A stretch of 54,166 nucleotides of DNA from Bacteroidales bacterium (GCA_004555245.1 SFIS01000035.1:1-54166), one strand, 5' to 3'; positions 42,832 through 52,132 are shown, counted from the first letter of the stretch. Numbers and translations: made by a program. The notes: generated from the sequence alone by a model not told the origin.

Positions 42832-44336
42832 TATTTCACATACTCCGCAAAGTCGGTGAGGTGCATGTCGCCCTTACGCCGCAGAGTGTCGTGCATGGCG
42901 AAGGCGGCAGAGAGGTTGTGGTGAGTCTGGCCGCCTGAGGCTATCTTCAGATAGTCGCGCAGCAGCGGACGGTAGTCCGGGTGTGCGCAGTTCTCGATGA
43001 TGGCTTGTGCGCGCTGCATCGGACTCTTGCCGCGCAGGTCTGCCACGCCCTGCTCTGTGACGATGACGTTGACGTCATGCTCGGTGTGGTCGTGGTGAGA
43101 TACCATAGGCACGATAGACGAGATGAGGCCGCCTTTCGCTGTCGAGCCGCAGGTGAAGATCGAGATGTAGGCGTTGCGCTCGAAGTCGCCCGAGCCGCCG
43201 ATGCCGTTCATCATCTTTGTGCCGGAGATATGTGTGGAGTTGGCGTTGCCGAAGATGTCAACCTCGATGGCCGTGTTGATGGCGATGACACCGAGGCGGC
43301 GGATGACCTCCGGATGGTTGGAGATTTCAGACTGTCGCAGTGTGAGGTGCTGCTTGAAGAAGTCGAGGTTGTCATATACCTGCTTCAGACATTCGTTGGT
43401 GACGGTGAGCGAGCAGGTGGAAGCGTCTTTCACGCGGCGCTCGAGAATCATGGGCACGATGGCGTCCTGCAGCACTTCGGTGTAGATGTTGAAGTCCGGG
43501 ACGGCAGGGTCTTTTGCCAGGGCGTCGAGAATGGCGTTGGCTGTCGAGCCGACACCCGACTGCAGCGGCAGGAACTCGGGCGGAATGATGCCGCGGCGCA
43601 TGTCGTTGACGAGGAATTCTGCCACGTTATGTCCGATTTGTGTCGTCACGGGGTCAGAATCCTTGAAAGAGCGTGCCTCGTCGGGGAGGTTGCATTCCAC
43701 GACGCCGACAATCTTCTTCGCGTCTATCTCGACGTATGTCTTGCCGATACGGTCGTTGACTTTCGTTATCATGATAGGCTCGCGGTATGGTGCGTCCTTC
43801 GGTTCATAGACATCGTGCAGCAGTCCTGCCTCCGGATGGTGGAAAGAGTTGAGCTCGAGGATGACCTTGTCGGCGAGGCGTGCCACTGTCGGCGAGATGC
43901 CTCCCGCTGATGTGAGGTATGCCTTGCAGATGTTCTCGCCCTCTTCGATGGCGCACACTTCGATGATGGCAACATCGACGTTGCCGTAGAAACCGTAGCG
44001 AATCTCCTGTGCCATGTGGCTGAGATGAAGGTCGGTGTAGCAAATCTCGCCGGCGTTGACACGCTTGCGGAAGTCTCCGTTCGTGGTGTATGGCGCACGG
44101 TAGTTGATTGCCTGTGCGAGCGAGAGTACACCGTCAGTGCTCTGTCCTGTCGATGCTCCGGTGAGGAGGTTTACTTTGAACTCTCTGCCTGCTGCATGTT
44201 CTGCCTCGGCGATGACTGCAAGTTCGCGTGTCACCGCTTTGGGCGCACCTGCCGGCGTAAATCCTGAGAGACCGAGTGTGTCTCCGTTCTTGATGAGTTG
44301 CGCAGCCTCCATGGCTGTCAGTCGTGTATATCCCAT
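42831..44336 (-). CDS. Succinyl-CoA:acetate CoA-transferase (acetyl-CoA hydrolase/transferase family)
   Basis: 501 residues, cytoplasmic. It transfers CoA between succinyl-CoA and acetate (or propionate), typical of the succinate/acetate fermentations of Bacteroidales (family knowledge). Visible features: the GLSGFTPAGAPKAVTREL N-terminus, GGISPTVARLADKVILELN, GVGSTANAILDAL, the catalytic-glutamate region NIYTEVLQDAIVPM (Glu at about 287), and FGNANSTHISGTKMMNGIGG with the glycine-rich CoA contact. Full family length. It is the first gene of a two-gene unit with the C1B peptidase. A TAACTTTG box is at 44464-44471 in reverse orientation, close to the divergent cysS promoter. Confidence 0.93.
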   Translation of the reverse strand: MGYTRLTAMEAAQLIKNGDTLGLSGFTPAGAPKAVTRELAVIAEAEHAAGREFKVNLLTGASTGQSTDGVLSLAQAINYRAPYTTNGDFRKRVNAGEICYTDLHLSHMAQEIRYGFYGNVDVAIIEVCAIEEGENICKAYLTSAGGISPTVARLADKVILELNSFHHPEAGLLHDVYEPKDAPYREPIMITKVNDRIGKTYVEIDAKKIVGVVECNLPDEARSFKDSDPVTTQIGHNVAEFLVNDMRRGIIPPEFLPLQSGVGSTANAILDALAKDPAVPDFNIYTEVLQDAIVPMILERRVKDASTCSLTVTNECLKQVYDNLDFFKQHLTLRQSEISNHPEVIRRLGVIAINTAIEVDIFGNANSTHISGTKMMNGIGGSGDFERNAYISIFTCGSTAKGGLISSIVPMVSHHDHTEHDVNVIVTEQGVADLRGKSPMQRAQAIIENCAHPDYRPLLRDYLKIASGGQTHHNLSAAFAMHDTLRRKGDMHLTDFAEYVK

Positions 44337-44463
44337 TGTGTTGAAATGTTATAGTATAGTTGTCTTTTTCTGTCCTCTTGTGACGCTCTCTGTATGCCAG
44401 GGCGTCAGCGTGATTCTGCCGCATCTGTCGGCTTTCTGCTGACGGCGTGACTAAAAAACGCTG

Positions 44464-44471
44464 CAAAGTTA
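44464..44471 (-). promoter_or_regulatory. -7 box of the CoA-transferase gene
   Basis: The complement reads TAACTTTG, 128 bases before the ATG. The divergent cysS box is 43 bases away. Confidence 0.45.
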
Positions 44472-44513
44472 CATATTTTTTGTCAAACTTTATTCTTTTA
44501 GCAATAAAATGTG

Positions 44514-44521
44514 TACCTTTG
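44514..44521 (+). promoter_or_regulatory. -7 box of cysS
   Basis: TACCTTTG fits TAnnTTTG. A TTTA at 44489-44492 stands at the -33 distance. The start codon is 52 bases downstream. Confidence 0.5.
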
Positions 44522-44572
44522 CATCCGATATTTAAATATATATAGGTATATTTTAAAACAAATCAACATCTT

Positions 44573-46060
44573 ATGGAACAGACTCTCTTGATATACAACA
44601 CCCTTCACCGTCAGAAAGAACGTTTCGAACCGCTTCATGCTCCCAACGTGGGGATGTATGTCTGCGGCCCCACGGTTTATGGCGACGCGCATCTCGGACA
44701 CGCTCGTCCCGCCATCACCTTCGACATCCTCTTCCGCTATCTGCAGCATCTGGGCTACAAGGTGCGCTATGTGCGCAACATCACCGATGTCGGACACCTC
44801 GAGCACGATGCCGACGAGGGCGAGGACAAGATAGCGAAGAAAGCGCGTCTGGAACAGCTGGAGCCGATGGAGATAGCGCAGTACTACACAAGGCGCTTCA
44901 ACCGTGCGATGGAGAAGCTCAACGTGCTGCCGCCGTCGATAGAGCCGCACGCCACGGGACACATCATCGAGCAGCAGCAGCTCGTGCAGGAGATTCTGGA
45001 CAACGGCTATGCGTACGAGTCGAACGGCTCGGTGTATTTCGACATAGAGAAATACAATGCCGACTACAAATACGGCATACTCTCCGGGCGGTCGTTGGAG
45101 AACGTGAAGGATGCAAGCCGCGACACGCTTGCCGGAGTGGGAGAGAAGCACAACCAGGCTGACTTTGCGCTATGGAAGAAAGCGCAGCCCGAGCACATCA
45201 TGCGCTGGCCGTCGCCATGGAGCGACGGCTTCCCGGGATGGCACTGCGAATGCACCGCCATGGGAAGAAAGTATCTCGGAGAGCAGTTCGACATACACGG
45301 CGGCGGGATGGACCTCGTCTTCCCCCACCATGAGTGTGAGATAGCACAGGCGCAGGCGGCAATGGGACACCAGGCGGTGAAATACTGGATGCACAACAAC
45401 ATGATCACCATCAACGGGCAGAAGATGGGCAAGTCGTACAACAACTTCATCACCCTCGACCAGTTCTTCACCGGCAGCCACGAGTTGCTGTCGCAGCCTT
45501 TTGCGCCGCTCACCATCCGCTTCTTCATCCTCTCGGCCCACTACCGGGGCACGGTCGATTTCTCCAACGATGCCCTGCTGGCAGCCGAGAAGGGCCTGGC
45601 GCGCCTGCACGCAGCGATGAAAGACCTGCAGCGCATCGTGCCGGCAAAAGGCTCGCAGCCCGAGATGGAGAAATTTGTCACACAGCTGCCGCAGAAGCTC
45701 TATGACGCCATGAACGACGACCTGCAGACACCGGAGGTCATCAGTCTCCTTTTCGAGGCGTGTCACAACATCAACATCCTTGTCGGACGCAAGGCGAAAA
45801 TCTCTGCCGAACATCTGAAACAGCTCGCCGACACGATGACACTGTGGACAGACGACATCCTCGGACTGAAACCCGCACAGGACAGCGCCGACCCCGCACG
45901 CGAGAAAGCCTATGCCAAGGCCGTCGATATGGTGCTCGAAATGAGGGCGAAGGCAAAGGCGGAGAAAGACTGGGCTACGTCCGACGCTCTCAGAGATGCG
46001 CTGCAGGATGCCGGCTTCGTTGTCAAGGACACTGCCGACGGCACCGTATGGAGCATCTGA
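44573..46060 (+). CDS. cysS: Cysteine--tRNA ligase
   Basis: 495 residues, cytoplasmic class I aminoacyl-tRNA synthetase. The zinc and HIGH-type motif are in MYVCGPTVYGDAHLGHARPA. The second set of zinc ligands is in WHCECTAMGRKYLGEQFDIH and VFPHHECEIAQAQA. The KMSKS-type loop is KMGKSYNNFITL (about residue 284). The C-terminal anticodon-binding domain follows and includes KDWATSDALRDALQDAGFVV. Length and start (MEQTLLIYNTLHRQKERFEP) match the family. The following operon begins 49 bases downstream and may be read from the same promoter. Confidence 0.97.
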   Translation: MEQTLLIYNTLHRQKERFEPLHAPNVGMYVCGPTVYGDAHLGHARPAITFDILFRYLQHLGYKVRYVRNITDVGHLEHDADEGEDKIAKKARLEQLEPMEIAQYYTRRFNRAMEKLNVLPPSIEPHATGHIIEQQQLVQEILDNGYAYESNGSVYFDIEKYNADYKYGILSGRSLENVKDASRDTLAGVGEKHNQADFALWKKAQPEHIMRWPSPWSDGFPGWHCECTAMGRKYLGEQFDIHGGGMDLVFPHHECEIAQAQAAMGHQAVKYWMHNNMITINGQKMGKSYNNFITLDQFFTGSHELLSQPFAPLTIRFFILSAHYRGTVDFSNDALLAAEKGLARLHAAMKDLQRIVPAKGSQPEMEKFVTQLPQKLYDAMNDDLQTPEVISLLFEACHNINILVGRKAKISAEHLKQLADTMTLWTDDILGLKPAQDSADPAREKAYAKAVDMVLEMRAKAKAEKDWATSDALRDALQDAGFVVKDTADGTVWSI

Positions 46061-46109
46061 CACACACTGCCGACAACGCCGTGAGACACACGGCACACCC
46101 CCGACAGAC

Positions 46110-46523
46110 ATGAACCGGGCGAAACCTGAACCTACCAATATACAACGCATGATGCTGCAAACGAAATACAGACAGTTTCTCAGATTCTGCATCAACGGAT
46201 GCCTCGCTGTCGCAATACAATATGCGGTGTATCTGCTGCTCATCAGATGGATAAACGAATATGCGGCGAACACCGTCGGATATGCCGTCTCCTTCTGCTG
46301 CAACTTCATCATAACGTCATATTGGACCTTCGGCTCGAAACCGTCGTGGAAACGCCTCGCCGGATTCAGCGGGTCCCATATCGTCAACTATCTCGTGCAG
46401 CAGATCTTCCTCTTCGTGTATCTCACGGCCGGAATAGCCAGCGAATGGGCGGCACTGCTCGCCATGGGCTCCGCCGTGCCCGTAAACTTCATCATGCTGA
46501 GATATGTATATAGGAAACCTTAG
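46110..46523 (+). CDS. GtrA-family membrane protein
   Basis: 137 residues from the ATG at 46110 (MNRAKPEPTN); starts at 46149 or 46152 are also possible. Four hydrophobic helices are visible: FLRFCINGCLAVAIQYAVYL, ANTVGYAVSFCCNFIITSYW, then a loop with TFGSK, and two more (VNYLVQQIFLFVYLTAGIA, AALLAMGSAVPVNFIMLRYV). GtrA proteins are thought to flip or scaffold polyprenyl-phosphate sugars for surface glycan modification (family knowledge). It is the first of six same-strand genes with short gaps that look like a surface-polymer operon. Confidence 0.88.
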   Translation: MNRAKPEPTNIQRMMLQTKYRQFLRFCINGCLAVAIQYAVYLLLIRWINEYAANTVGYAVSFCCNFIITSYWTFGSKPSWKRLAGFSGSHIVNYLVQQIFLFVYLTAGIASEWAALLAMGSAVPVNFIMLRYVYRKP

Positions 46524-46594
46524 TATCTGGAATACCCGTCAGCCCGCCAACCCGTTTTACTCGTCAACAGCAATACCCGTCAACTAAAAAGAAT

Positions 46595-47629
46595 ATGAAC
46601 TTTCTCGACAGAAACGAATTTAACTTCAAGCCATCAGAAAAAGTCATACAGACAATACGTGATTTCGACCCCGAGACACTCTGTTTCTACACGCGCATCT
46701 ACGACGAAGGGAAGAAAAGTGTCGTCTCCGTAAGACTGTCCGAAATATATAACGTGCCGGAGAAACAGGTGCTTATAGGATACGGCGGAGAAGACATCCT
46801 GAAGAACGCCGTACACTACTACCTCTCGAAAGGAGACAACCGCGCAATTCTCATACCCGAGTTCTCCTGGTGGTACTACAACCGCATCGCGGGCGAGTGT
46901 GGCGGAGAGACATTCATGTATCCTCTGCACGAACTCGACGACACCTTCGCCTACGACATCGACGAGGTGATAAGCCACACATGCCGCATAAGGCCGCGGA
47001 TGCTGCTCCTCGCCTCGCCAAACAACCCGACAGGCAACTGCCTCTCGCCCGAGGAGATAGGGCGCATCATGGAGAACATCCCGGAGGAGACGATGGTACT
47101 TATTGACGAAGCCTATGCCTCGTTCGTCACAACAGACACAGCATACATCGCTCCGCTCGTAAGGAAATATTCAAACCTCATCATCTCACGCACACTGTCG
47201 AAATTCTACGGACTGCCTGGACTGAGGATGGGCTTCGGATTCATGGGCGAGGGCCACGACAACTTCCTCTCCTACGCAAACAAATATCTCGGCTACAACC
47301 GCTTCTCTGAAGCCGTAGCACTCGCCGCCCTTGACAGCGACGAACACTACCGCCATATCGCCGACGAGATGGAGTGGGGGCGACAGCTCTTCAAGAGAGA
47401 ACTCGCCCGCCGTCCCGGATTCAAGGTGTATAAAAGCGTGGCGAACTTCATCCTCATCAAATATCCCGAAAGGATAAAAGAGGCACTGAAGACCGCCTTC
47501 GCCGAACAGGACTACAAGATAAAGTTCATGACAGACAAAGGTCTCGAATCATGCATGCGCATCACTCTCGGACGGCGCGAACAGATACAGACCGTCGTAG
47601 ATACGATAAAACGGGTTGATTCCCTTTAG
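46595..47629 (+). CDS. HisC/CobD-like PLP-dependent aminotransferase or decarboxylase
   Basis: 344 residues, fold-type I class I/II aminotransferase. The PLP region is clear: LLLASPNNPTGNCLSPEEIG, VLIDEAYASF with the PLP aspartate, and the Schiff-base lysine in ISRTLSKFYGLPGLRMGFG. Closest families are histidinol-phosphate aminotransferase and CobD-type phosphothreonine decarboxylase. The Pro in KFYGLPGLR is the residue seen in CobD rather than the usual KxYGLAGLR of HisC. It stands in an operon without his or cobalamin genes, just before a LicC-like nucleotidyltransferase and a LicD protein. A role in making an amino-alcohol phosphate head group (for example by decarboxylating a phospho-amino acid) is therefore possible (inference). 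A biosynthetic HisC is the alternative. Confidence 0.8.
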   Translation: MNFLDRNEFNFKPSEKVIQTIRDFDPETLCFYTRIYDEGKKSVVSVRLSEIYNVPEKQVLIGYGGEDILKNAVHYYLSKGDNRAILIPEFSWWYYNRIAGECGGETFMYPLHELDDTFAYDIDEVISHTCRIRPRMLLLASPNNPTGNCLSPEEIGRIMENIPEETMVLIDEAYASFVTTDTAYIAPLVRKYSNLIISRTLSKFYGLPGLRMGFGFMGEGHDNFLSYANKYLGYNRFSEAVALAALDSDEHYRHIADEMEWGRQLFKRELARRPGFKVYKSVANFILIKYPERIKEALKTAFAEQDYKIKFMTDKGLESCMRITLGRREQIQTVVDTIKRVDSL

Positions 47630-47740
47630 TTGGCAAGTTTATTCTTTTAAGTTGACAGGTTGATAGTAGAACAACCCGTCAATCCGCCAACTCGTTTTTT
47701 TTCGCAAACTCAAGGAAACCTCCCGCCAACTGAAAACAAT

Positions 47741-48475
47741 ATGCGTGCTATAATCCTTGCTGCGGGGATGGCGACACGCCTCCGTCCGCTCACCAACGAC
47801 ACACCCAAGTGCCTGCTCGAAATCAACGGCATCCCGCTGCTGAAACGCTCTATGGATGCCATCGTCGCTGCCGGCATACGCGACTTCGTCATCGTCACGG
47901 GATTCAGGAAAGAGAAGACCGAGCGCTTCGTCTGCCAGACATACGGCGACGCAATCTCCGTCACGTTCATACACAACCCCCTCTACGAAACGACAAACAA
48001 CATCTACTCGCTATGGCTCGCACAGCCTGAAGCTGCGGGCAGAGACATACTGCTGCTCGACAGCGACCTGCTCTACGACCCCAGAATCATACGCCATGTG
48101 ACAGAACACGGGGCAGACAACGTCCTCACCCTCATACGCCACGAACTGGGCGAGGAGGAGATGAAAGTCGTCACCGGCAACGACGGCAACATCACCGCCA
48201 TCAGCAAGACCTGCAACCCCGCAGAGGCTGAGGGCGAAAGCCTCGGCATAGAGAAGATGTCGGCGGCATACACAAAAGCCCTCTTTGCCGAACTCGACAC
48301 CATGATGAACCGCGAACATCTCGAAAACAAATTCTACGAACTCGCCTTCGAGCGCCTCATACCCCAGGGACACTCCTTCAAGACGCTTGACGTCACAGCC
48401 TTCTACTCGTGCGAGCTCGACACCGTCGATGACTTCCTGCAGGCAGAGAAACTCATCGCAGACATCGAACACTGA
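47741..48475 (+). CDS. LicC-like nucleotidyltransferase (NTP transferase family)
   Basis: 244 residues from the ATG at 47741; the frame opens earlier but MRAIILAAGMATRLRPLTND is the canonical start. The signature loop is LAAGMATRLRPLTNDTPKCL. Metal-binding aspartate region is ILLLDSDLLYD. The segment NPLYETTNNIYSLWLA is characteristic of LicC-type choline-phosphate cytidylyltransferases and relatives that activate small phospho-alcohols (family knowledge). It would make a CDP-linked donor for the LicD transferase encoded 32 bases downstream (inference). A sugar-1-phosphate nucleotidyltransferase is the alternative. Confidence 0.85.
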   Translation: MRAIILAAGMATRLRPLTNDTPKCLLEINGIPLLKRSMDAIVAAGIRDFVIVTGFRKEKTERFVCQTYGDAISVTFIHNPLYETTNNIYSLWLAQPEAAGRDILLLDSDLLYDPRIIRHVTEHGADNVLTLIRHELGEEEMKVVTGNDGNITAISKTCNPAEAEGESLGIEKMSAAYTKALFAELDTMMNREHLENKFYELAFERLIPQGHSFKTLDVTAFYSCELDTVDDFLQAEKLIADIEH

Positions 48476-48507
48476 CCTCCATAACCCTCCACACACGACA
48501 GCACACC

Positions 48508-49347
48508 ATGCCATCATACGATATCCGTCCGCTGCAACTCAGAATATTGGATATTCTCAAAGCCATCGACACCGTCTGCCGCGACCACAACCTGAGATAC
48601 TGCCTCGTCGCCGGCACACTGCTCGGCGCAGTGCGCCACAAAGGCTTCATCCCCTGGGACGACGACCTTGACATCGCCATGCCAAGAGACGACTATGAAA
48701 CGCTTATGACACATGCCGCCGAATGGATTCCACAACCATACGAGGCAAAATGCGCAGAGACAGACCCGGCATATTCTGGAGCCTTTGCAAAGATTATAGA
48801 CAGCAGTACGACACTCATAGAACGTGAGCACTACGCCTATCTCGCCGGGATATACATAGATGTCTTCCCCCTCGACGGAATGCCGGAAAGCAGACTGCTG
48901 CAGCACTGGCAGATGATACGCTACAAATACTATTGCAAGATGATCTACCTCCTGCACCGCGACCCGTACAAACACGGACACGGCGCATCGTCGTGGCTCC
49001 CCCTCCTCGTCAGGAAACTGTACACCCACGACAGCCTCCACCGCAAGGTGCGGCGCGTCATGATGCGCTACCCCTTCGAGACATCGCGCCTTGTCATCGA
49101 CTATGACGACCGCAACCTGCGCGGCGTCATGCAGAAAAGCGTGATATTCCCCACGAAACCCGTTGTCTTCGAAGGAGAAACGTTTGCGGGCATGGCAGAC
49201 AACCACACGTATCTCACCAAGAAATACGGCGAATACATGGTAGTGCCGGACACCGACCACCGGCGACAGCACAACTTCCACTATCTCGACTACGATACGC
49301 CGTACAGAGAATATGTCGATACAAGAAACTTCCTCAACAACACATAA
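48508..49347 (+). CDS. LicD-family phosphotransferase
   Basis: 279 residues. The LicD/fukutin-related nucleotidyltransferase fold is visible in YCLVAGTLLGAVRHKGFIPW followed by DDDLDIAMPRDDYE (the paired aspartates) and IYIDVFPLDGMP. LicD proteins transfer phosphocholine or a related phospho-head group from a CDP donor to surface glycans (family knowledge). It lies between the nucleotidyltransferase and a GT2 glycosyltransferase with gaps of 32 and 21 bases, so it is part of the same operon. Confidence 0.92.
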   Translation: MPSYDIRPLQLRILDILKAIDTVCRDHNLRYCLVAGTLLGAVRHKGFIPWDDDLDIAMPRDDYETLMTHAAEWIPQPYEAKCAETDPAYSGAFAKIIDSSTTLIEREHYAYLAGIYIDVFPLDGMPESRLLQHWQMIRYKYYCKMIYLLHRDPYKHGHGASSWLPLLVRKLYTHDSLHRKVRRVMMRYPFETSRLVIDYDDRNLRGVMQKSVIFPTKPVVFEGETFAGMADNHTYLTKKYGEYMVVPDTDHRRQHNFHYLDYDTPYREYVDTRNFLNNT

Positions 49348-49368
49348 GCCCCCGCCTCTCTCTCCCCC

Positions 49369-50079
49369 ATGCTTCCAAAAGTCACAGTGGTCACGGTGTG
49401 CCGCAACGCCCTGCAGGCATTGAAAAAGACCTGCCGCAGCGTCCTCTCGCAGAGCTACGCCAACACGGAATATATCATCATCGACGGAGCGTCCTCCGAC
49501 GGCACGCCGCAGTGGCTGCAGACCCTCGACCCGCAGCGTGTCATACAGTTGTCGGAACCCGACCGCGGCATTTACGACGCCATGAACAAGGGCGCGGCAC
49601 TTGCCACAGGCGAATGGATAATCTTCATGAACGCAGGAGACACCTTCGCCGCCACCGACACTATATCACAAGTCTTCCGTCACGACGTCTCCGACGCTGA
49701 CATCGTCTATGGAGACGTGCGGAAAAACGGTGTGGTGAAGAAAGCCGGACTGCCGCACAACTCACACCGTATGTTCTTCTGCCACCAATGCGTCTTCACA
49801 CGCACCATACTGTGCAAGAAGCATCCGTTCGACCTGCACCATGCGATGTCAGCCGACTTCAAGTTCTTCAAGACGATGACGGCACAGCGGAGACGATTCC
49901 TGAAACTCGACCTGACGATAGCCGACTTCGACACCTCCGGCGTGTCAAACACGCGGCGCGCCGACGGTCTGCGCGACAACATCGCCATAGTCTGCGAGAT
50001 GGACACCCTGAAAGAGAGGCTGCGCCTCCTGCCGCATCTCCTCATACCTTATATTATATGCCGTATGAAAAGAAAATGA
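49369..50079 (+). CDS. Glycosyltransferase family 2
   Basis: 236 residues. GT2 signature: PKVTVVTVCRNALQALKKTC, EYIIIDGASSDGTPQWLQTL, EPDRGIYDAMNKGAALATGE and WIIFMNAGDTFA (the DxD-like position). This is the WcaA/WcaE-like group of small GT2 enzymes that add a sugar to lipid-linked glycans on the cytoplasmic face. No membrane helices. Fifth gene of the operon. The sugar is unknown. Confidence 0.92.
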   Translation: MLPKVTVVTVCRNALQALKKTCRSVLSQSYANTEYIIIDGASSDGTPQWLQTLDPQRVIQLSEPDRGIYDAMNKGAALATGEWIIFMNAGDTFAATDTISQVFRHDVSDADIVYGDVRKNGVVKKAGLPHNSHRMFFCHQCVFTRTILCKKHPFDLHHAMSADFKFFKTMTAQRRRFLKLDLTIADFDTSGVSNTRRADGLRDNIAIVCEMDTLKERLRLLPHLLIPYIICRMKRK

Positions 50080-50139
50080 ACAGACGTTTCTTTTCGCAGA
50101 CACAGGCAACCCTCCCCCGCCAACCCTTAATCAAACGAC

Positions 50140-51213
50140 ATGATAAAGATATGCAGCAAGCCGCTTCCCGTTGACATCGTCTTCCACCCCGTCTGGTGGC
50201 ACAGGAACGCCGGCATCACGTTCGACGAATCCTTCTTCTACGACGCCCGCCGGCGTGTCGAAGACGAACGTCGGATGGAGCAGGTGCTGTATGAACGCTT
50301 CGGCTCTCTCGGACTGGGCGAAGACCATGCAAGGAGCCTGCCGCAGATCGGTGCCGTACACCTCGCCTCCGGCTTCCTCCTTTCAGAGATGCTCGGCTGC
50401 AAAGTCGAATACTATGAAGATGCGCCGCCGCAAGTCATCTGTGCACACCGCGACACCCTCGACCTCGAGGTTGGCGAGGCGTTCCGCTCGCCCGCCTTCC
50501 GCCGCCTCATGTCGCTTGTCGATACCCTGAAGGCAAGATACGGATATGTCGTGGGAGACATCAACTGGGGCGGAGTGCTCAACCTCGCCATCGACATCAG
50601 GGGAGAAGAGATATTCACCGATATGCTGCTGCGGCCGCAGGAGACAATGACATTCTTCAGGAAGATAGCAGAGGTGACTGACAAGTTCGTGTGGTATGTC
50701 CAGACAAACACCGGCACATCGTCCGTCTCCGTCAACCGCAGCGCCCGCCACTTCGACTATCCCGTCGCCATACACTCCGAGTGCAGCCATACGATGATAT
50801 CCGAAGCAGACTACCGCCGCTTCCTGCTGCCCATCGACCGGGAGTGGAGCCTTCGCCACCGCCCCTACGGCATACACTACTGCGGCAGGGACCCTCACCG
50901 CATGGCTTCAGCCTTTGCCGAGATAGAACGCCTCACATTCCTCGACGTGGGATGGGGAGGAGACATCGCCCTGCTGCGCCGGCATCTGCCACACACCTTC
51001 CTTAATATCCGTCTCAACCCCGTAGAGATACAGCAATACACCTCTGACGAACTCCGCCGCAACATCACGCACCTCGTCACCGCCAGCGGCCCCGACCTCA
51101 CCAACACCGGCATCTGCTGCGTCAATATGGACCATAATGTCTCCGACACACGCATACACGAGATTTTCGGTATAGCAGAGCAGATAAGACAATCCAAGAG
51201 TTTTGCCGGTTGA
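50140..51213 (+). CDS. UroD/MtaA-like (uroporphyrinogen decarboxylase family) protein
   Basis: 357 residues with a TIM-barrel layout of the URO-D superfamily, which includes heme-pathway HemE and the zinc/corrinoid methyltransferases MtaA and MtbA (family knowledge). Conserved-looking segments are AIHSECSHTMISEADYRRFL, the possible zinc motif YGIHYCGRDPHRM (His-x-x-Cys), and LNIRLNPVEIQQYTSDELRR. A second cysteine pair (GICCVN) lies near the C-terminus. It is unlikely to be HemE: length is similar but the HemE N-terminal motif is absent and the gene sits in a surface-glycan operon. A methyl-transfer role is the best guess but is not demonstrated. It ends the operon; no clear terminator follows. 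Confidence 0.7.
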   Translation: MIKICSKPLPVDIVFHPVWWHRNAGITFDESFFYDARRRVEDERRMEQVLYERFGSLGLGEDHARSLPQIGAVHLASGFLLSEMLGCKVEYYEDAPPQVICAHRDTLDLEVGEAFRSPAFRRLMSLVDTLKARYGYVVGDINWGGVLNLAIDIRGEEIFTDMLLRPQETMTFFRKIAEVTDKFVWYVQTNTGTSSVSVNRSARHFDYPVAIHSECSHTMISEADYRRFLLPIDREWSLRHRPYGIHYCGRDPHRMASAFAEIERLTFLDVGWGGDIALLRRHLPHTFLNIRLNPVEIQQYTSDELRRNITHLVTASGPDLTNTGICCVNMDHNVSDTRIHEIFGIAEQIRQSKSFAG

Positions 51214-51743
51214 CAACTTGTGAACAGCTGACGAGCTGATGGTCTTTTTTTTGTTTCTGTTGTCGTAAAAAAAACGTCCACTTGTTTGCTGACAGCATGT
51301 CACAGGCGAAATTCTTGAGATAAATATTTTTTTTTCGATTGTCTTAAGATTATGTATCCTATATGACGGACAGACTGCTTACTTCCATGGTTTGTTCAAA
51401 AGACCAATGTCATTATCATACCATAGGGACTACATCGCTGACACTTTCCTGCACCATCGCCAAGGCAGGGAAATCATGTTTTTCGGTTCGGAAAATACGG
51501 TTTGCGGTGGCGATTACAGCCCGTCAGGGTGGCGTTTGGTGCTTTCTGTTGTGCCAAATGGTCAAAGTAGTGACGCAAAATAGACTTTTTAGTACTGCAA
51601 GAAAGACTTAGTGGCGAGGCAAAATAGGCTATCTTGCAGCCGCTTTGCGCAGTTTTTTGCGACTTCCAGACACAGCAAAGCAACGGAAAACGTTGTATTT
51701 TATTGAACGTCAACGCTTTATACTATAATTGCAAAATTATCGA

Positions 51744-51798
51744 AAAAACCGCCGTAAAATGCGCCTCGGAAGGAGAGACGGATTTTACGGCGGTTTTT
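51744..51798. terminator. Isolated terminator-like hairpin
   Basis: Perfect 17-bp stem: AAAAACCGCCGTAAAAT (51744-51760) and ATTTTACGGCGGTTTTT (51782-51798), followed by TCT. No recognised gene ends here on either strand, so it may end a small RNA or an unannotated transcript. Confidence 0.65.
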
Positions 51799-52132
51799 CT
51801 ATGTTAAGATAGTATCATGCCTACCCTATTACAGGCATCTACTGATACTTTTTTAGCAGACACTCGTTATTTCCTTGGTCTTACGAAAAATAAACAAGTT
51901 GACAACAGTAATCTTGTTGTCTTTGTTGTATGTCACCTCGTGACATCCCCCGTTGCGCCCGTTCTTCCTGTTGTTCCCGTTGTCTCTGTTGTCGTAAAAA
52001 ACCACAGGGGTAAAAACCACAAGGCGCGCATCTCCGTTGTCGTAAAAACGCAGATTTCTTCGCACAAATCAAGAAAACCCCTCTTTACGGGTGAAAACAT
52101 CCCCGTCCGCACCTTTTCTGCGAAAGATTCTA

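Noticed and set aside
45170..46387. 405-codon minus-strand frame over cysS and gtrA
   Set aside because: It crosses two well-identified genes and has no family features.
51363..51713. Short overlapping frames on both strands in the gap before lrgA
   Set aside because: Cys/Thr/Lys-rich low-quality translations, no start signals, mutually overlapping.
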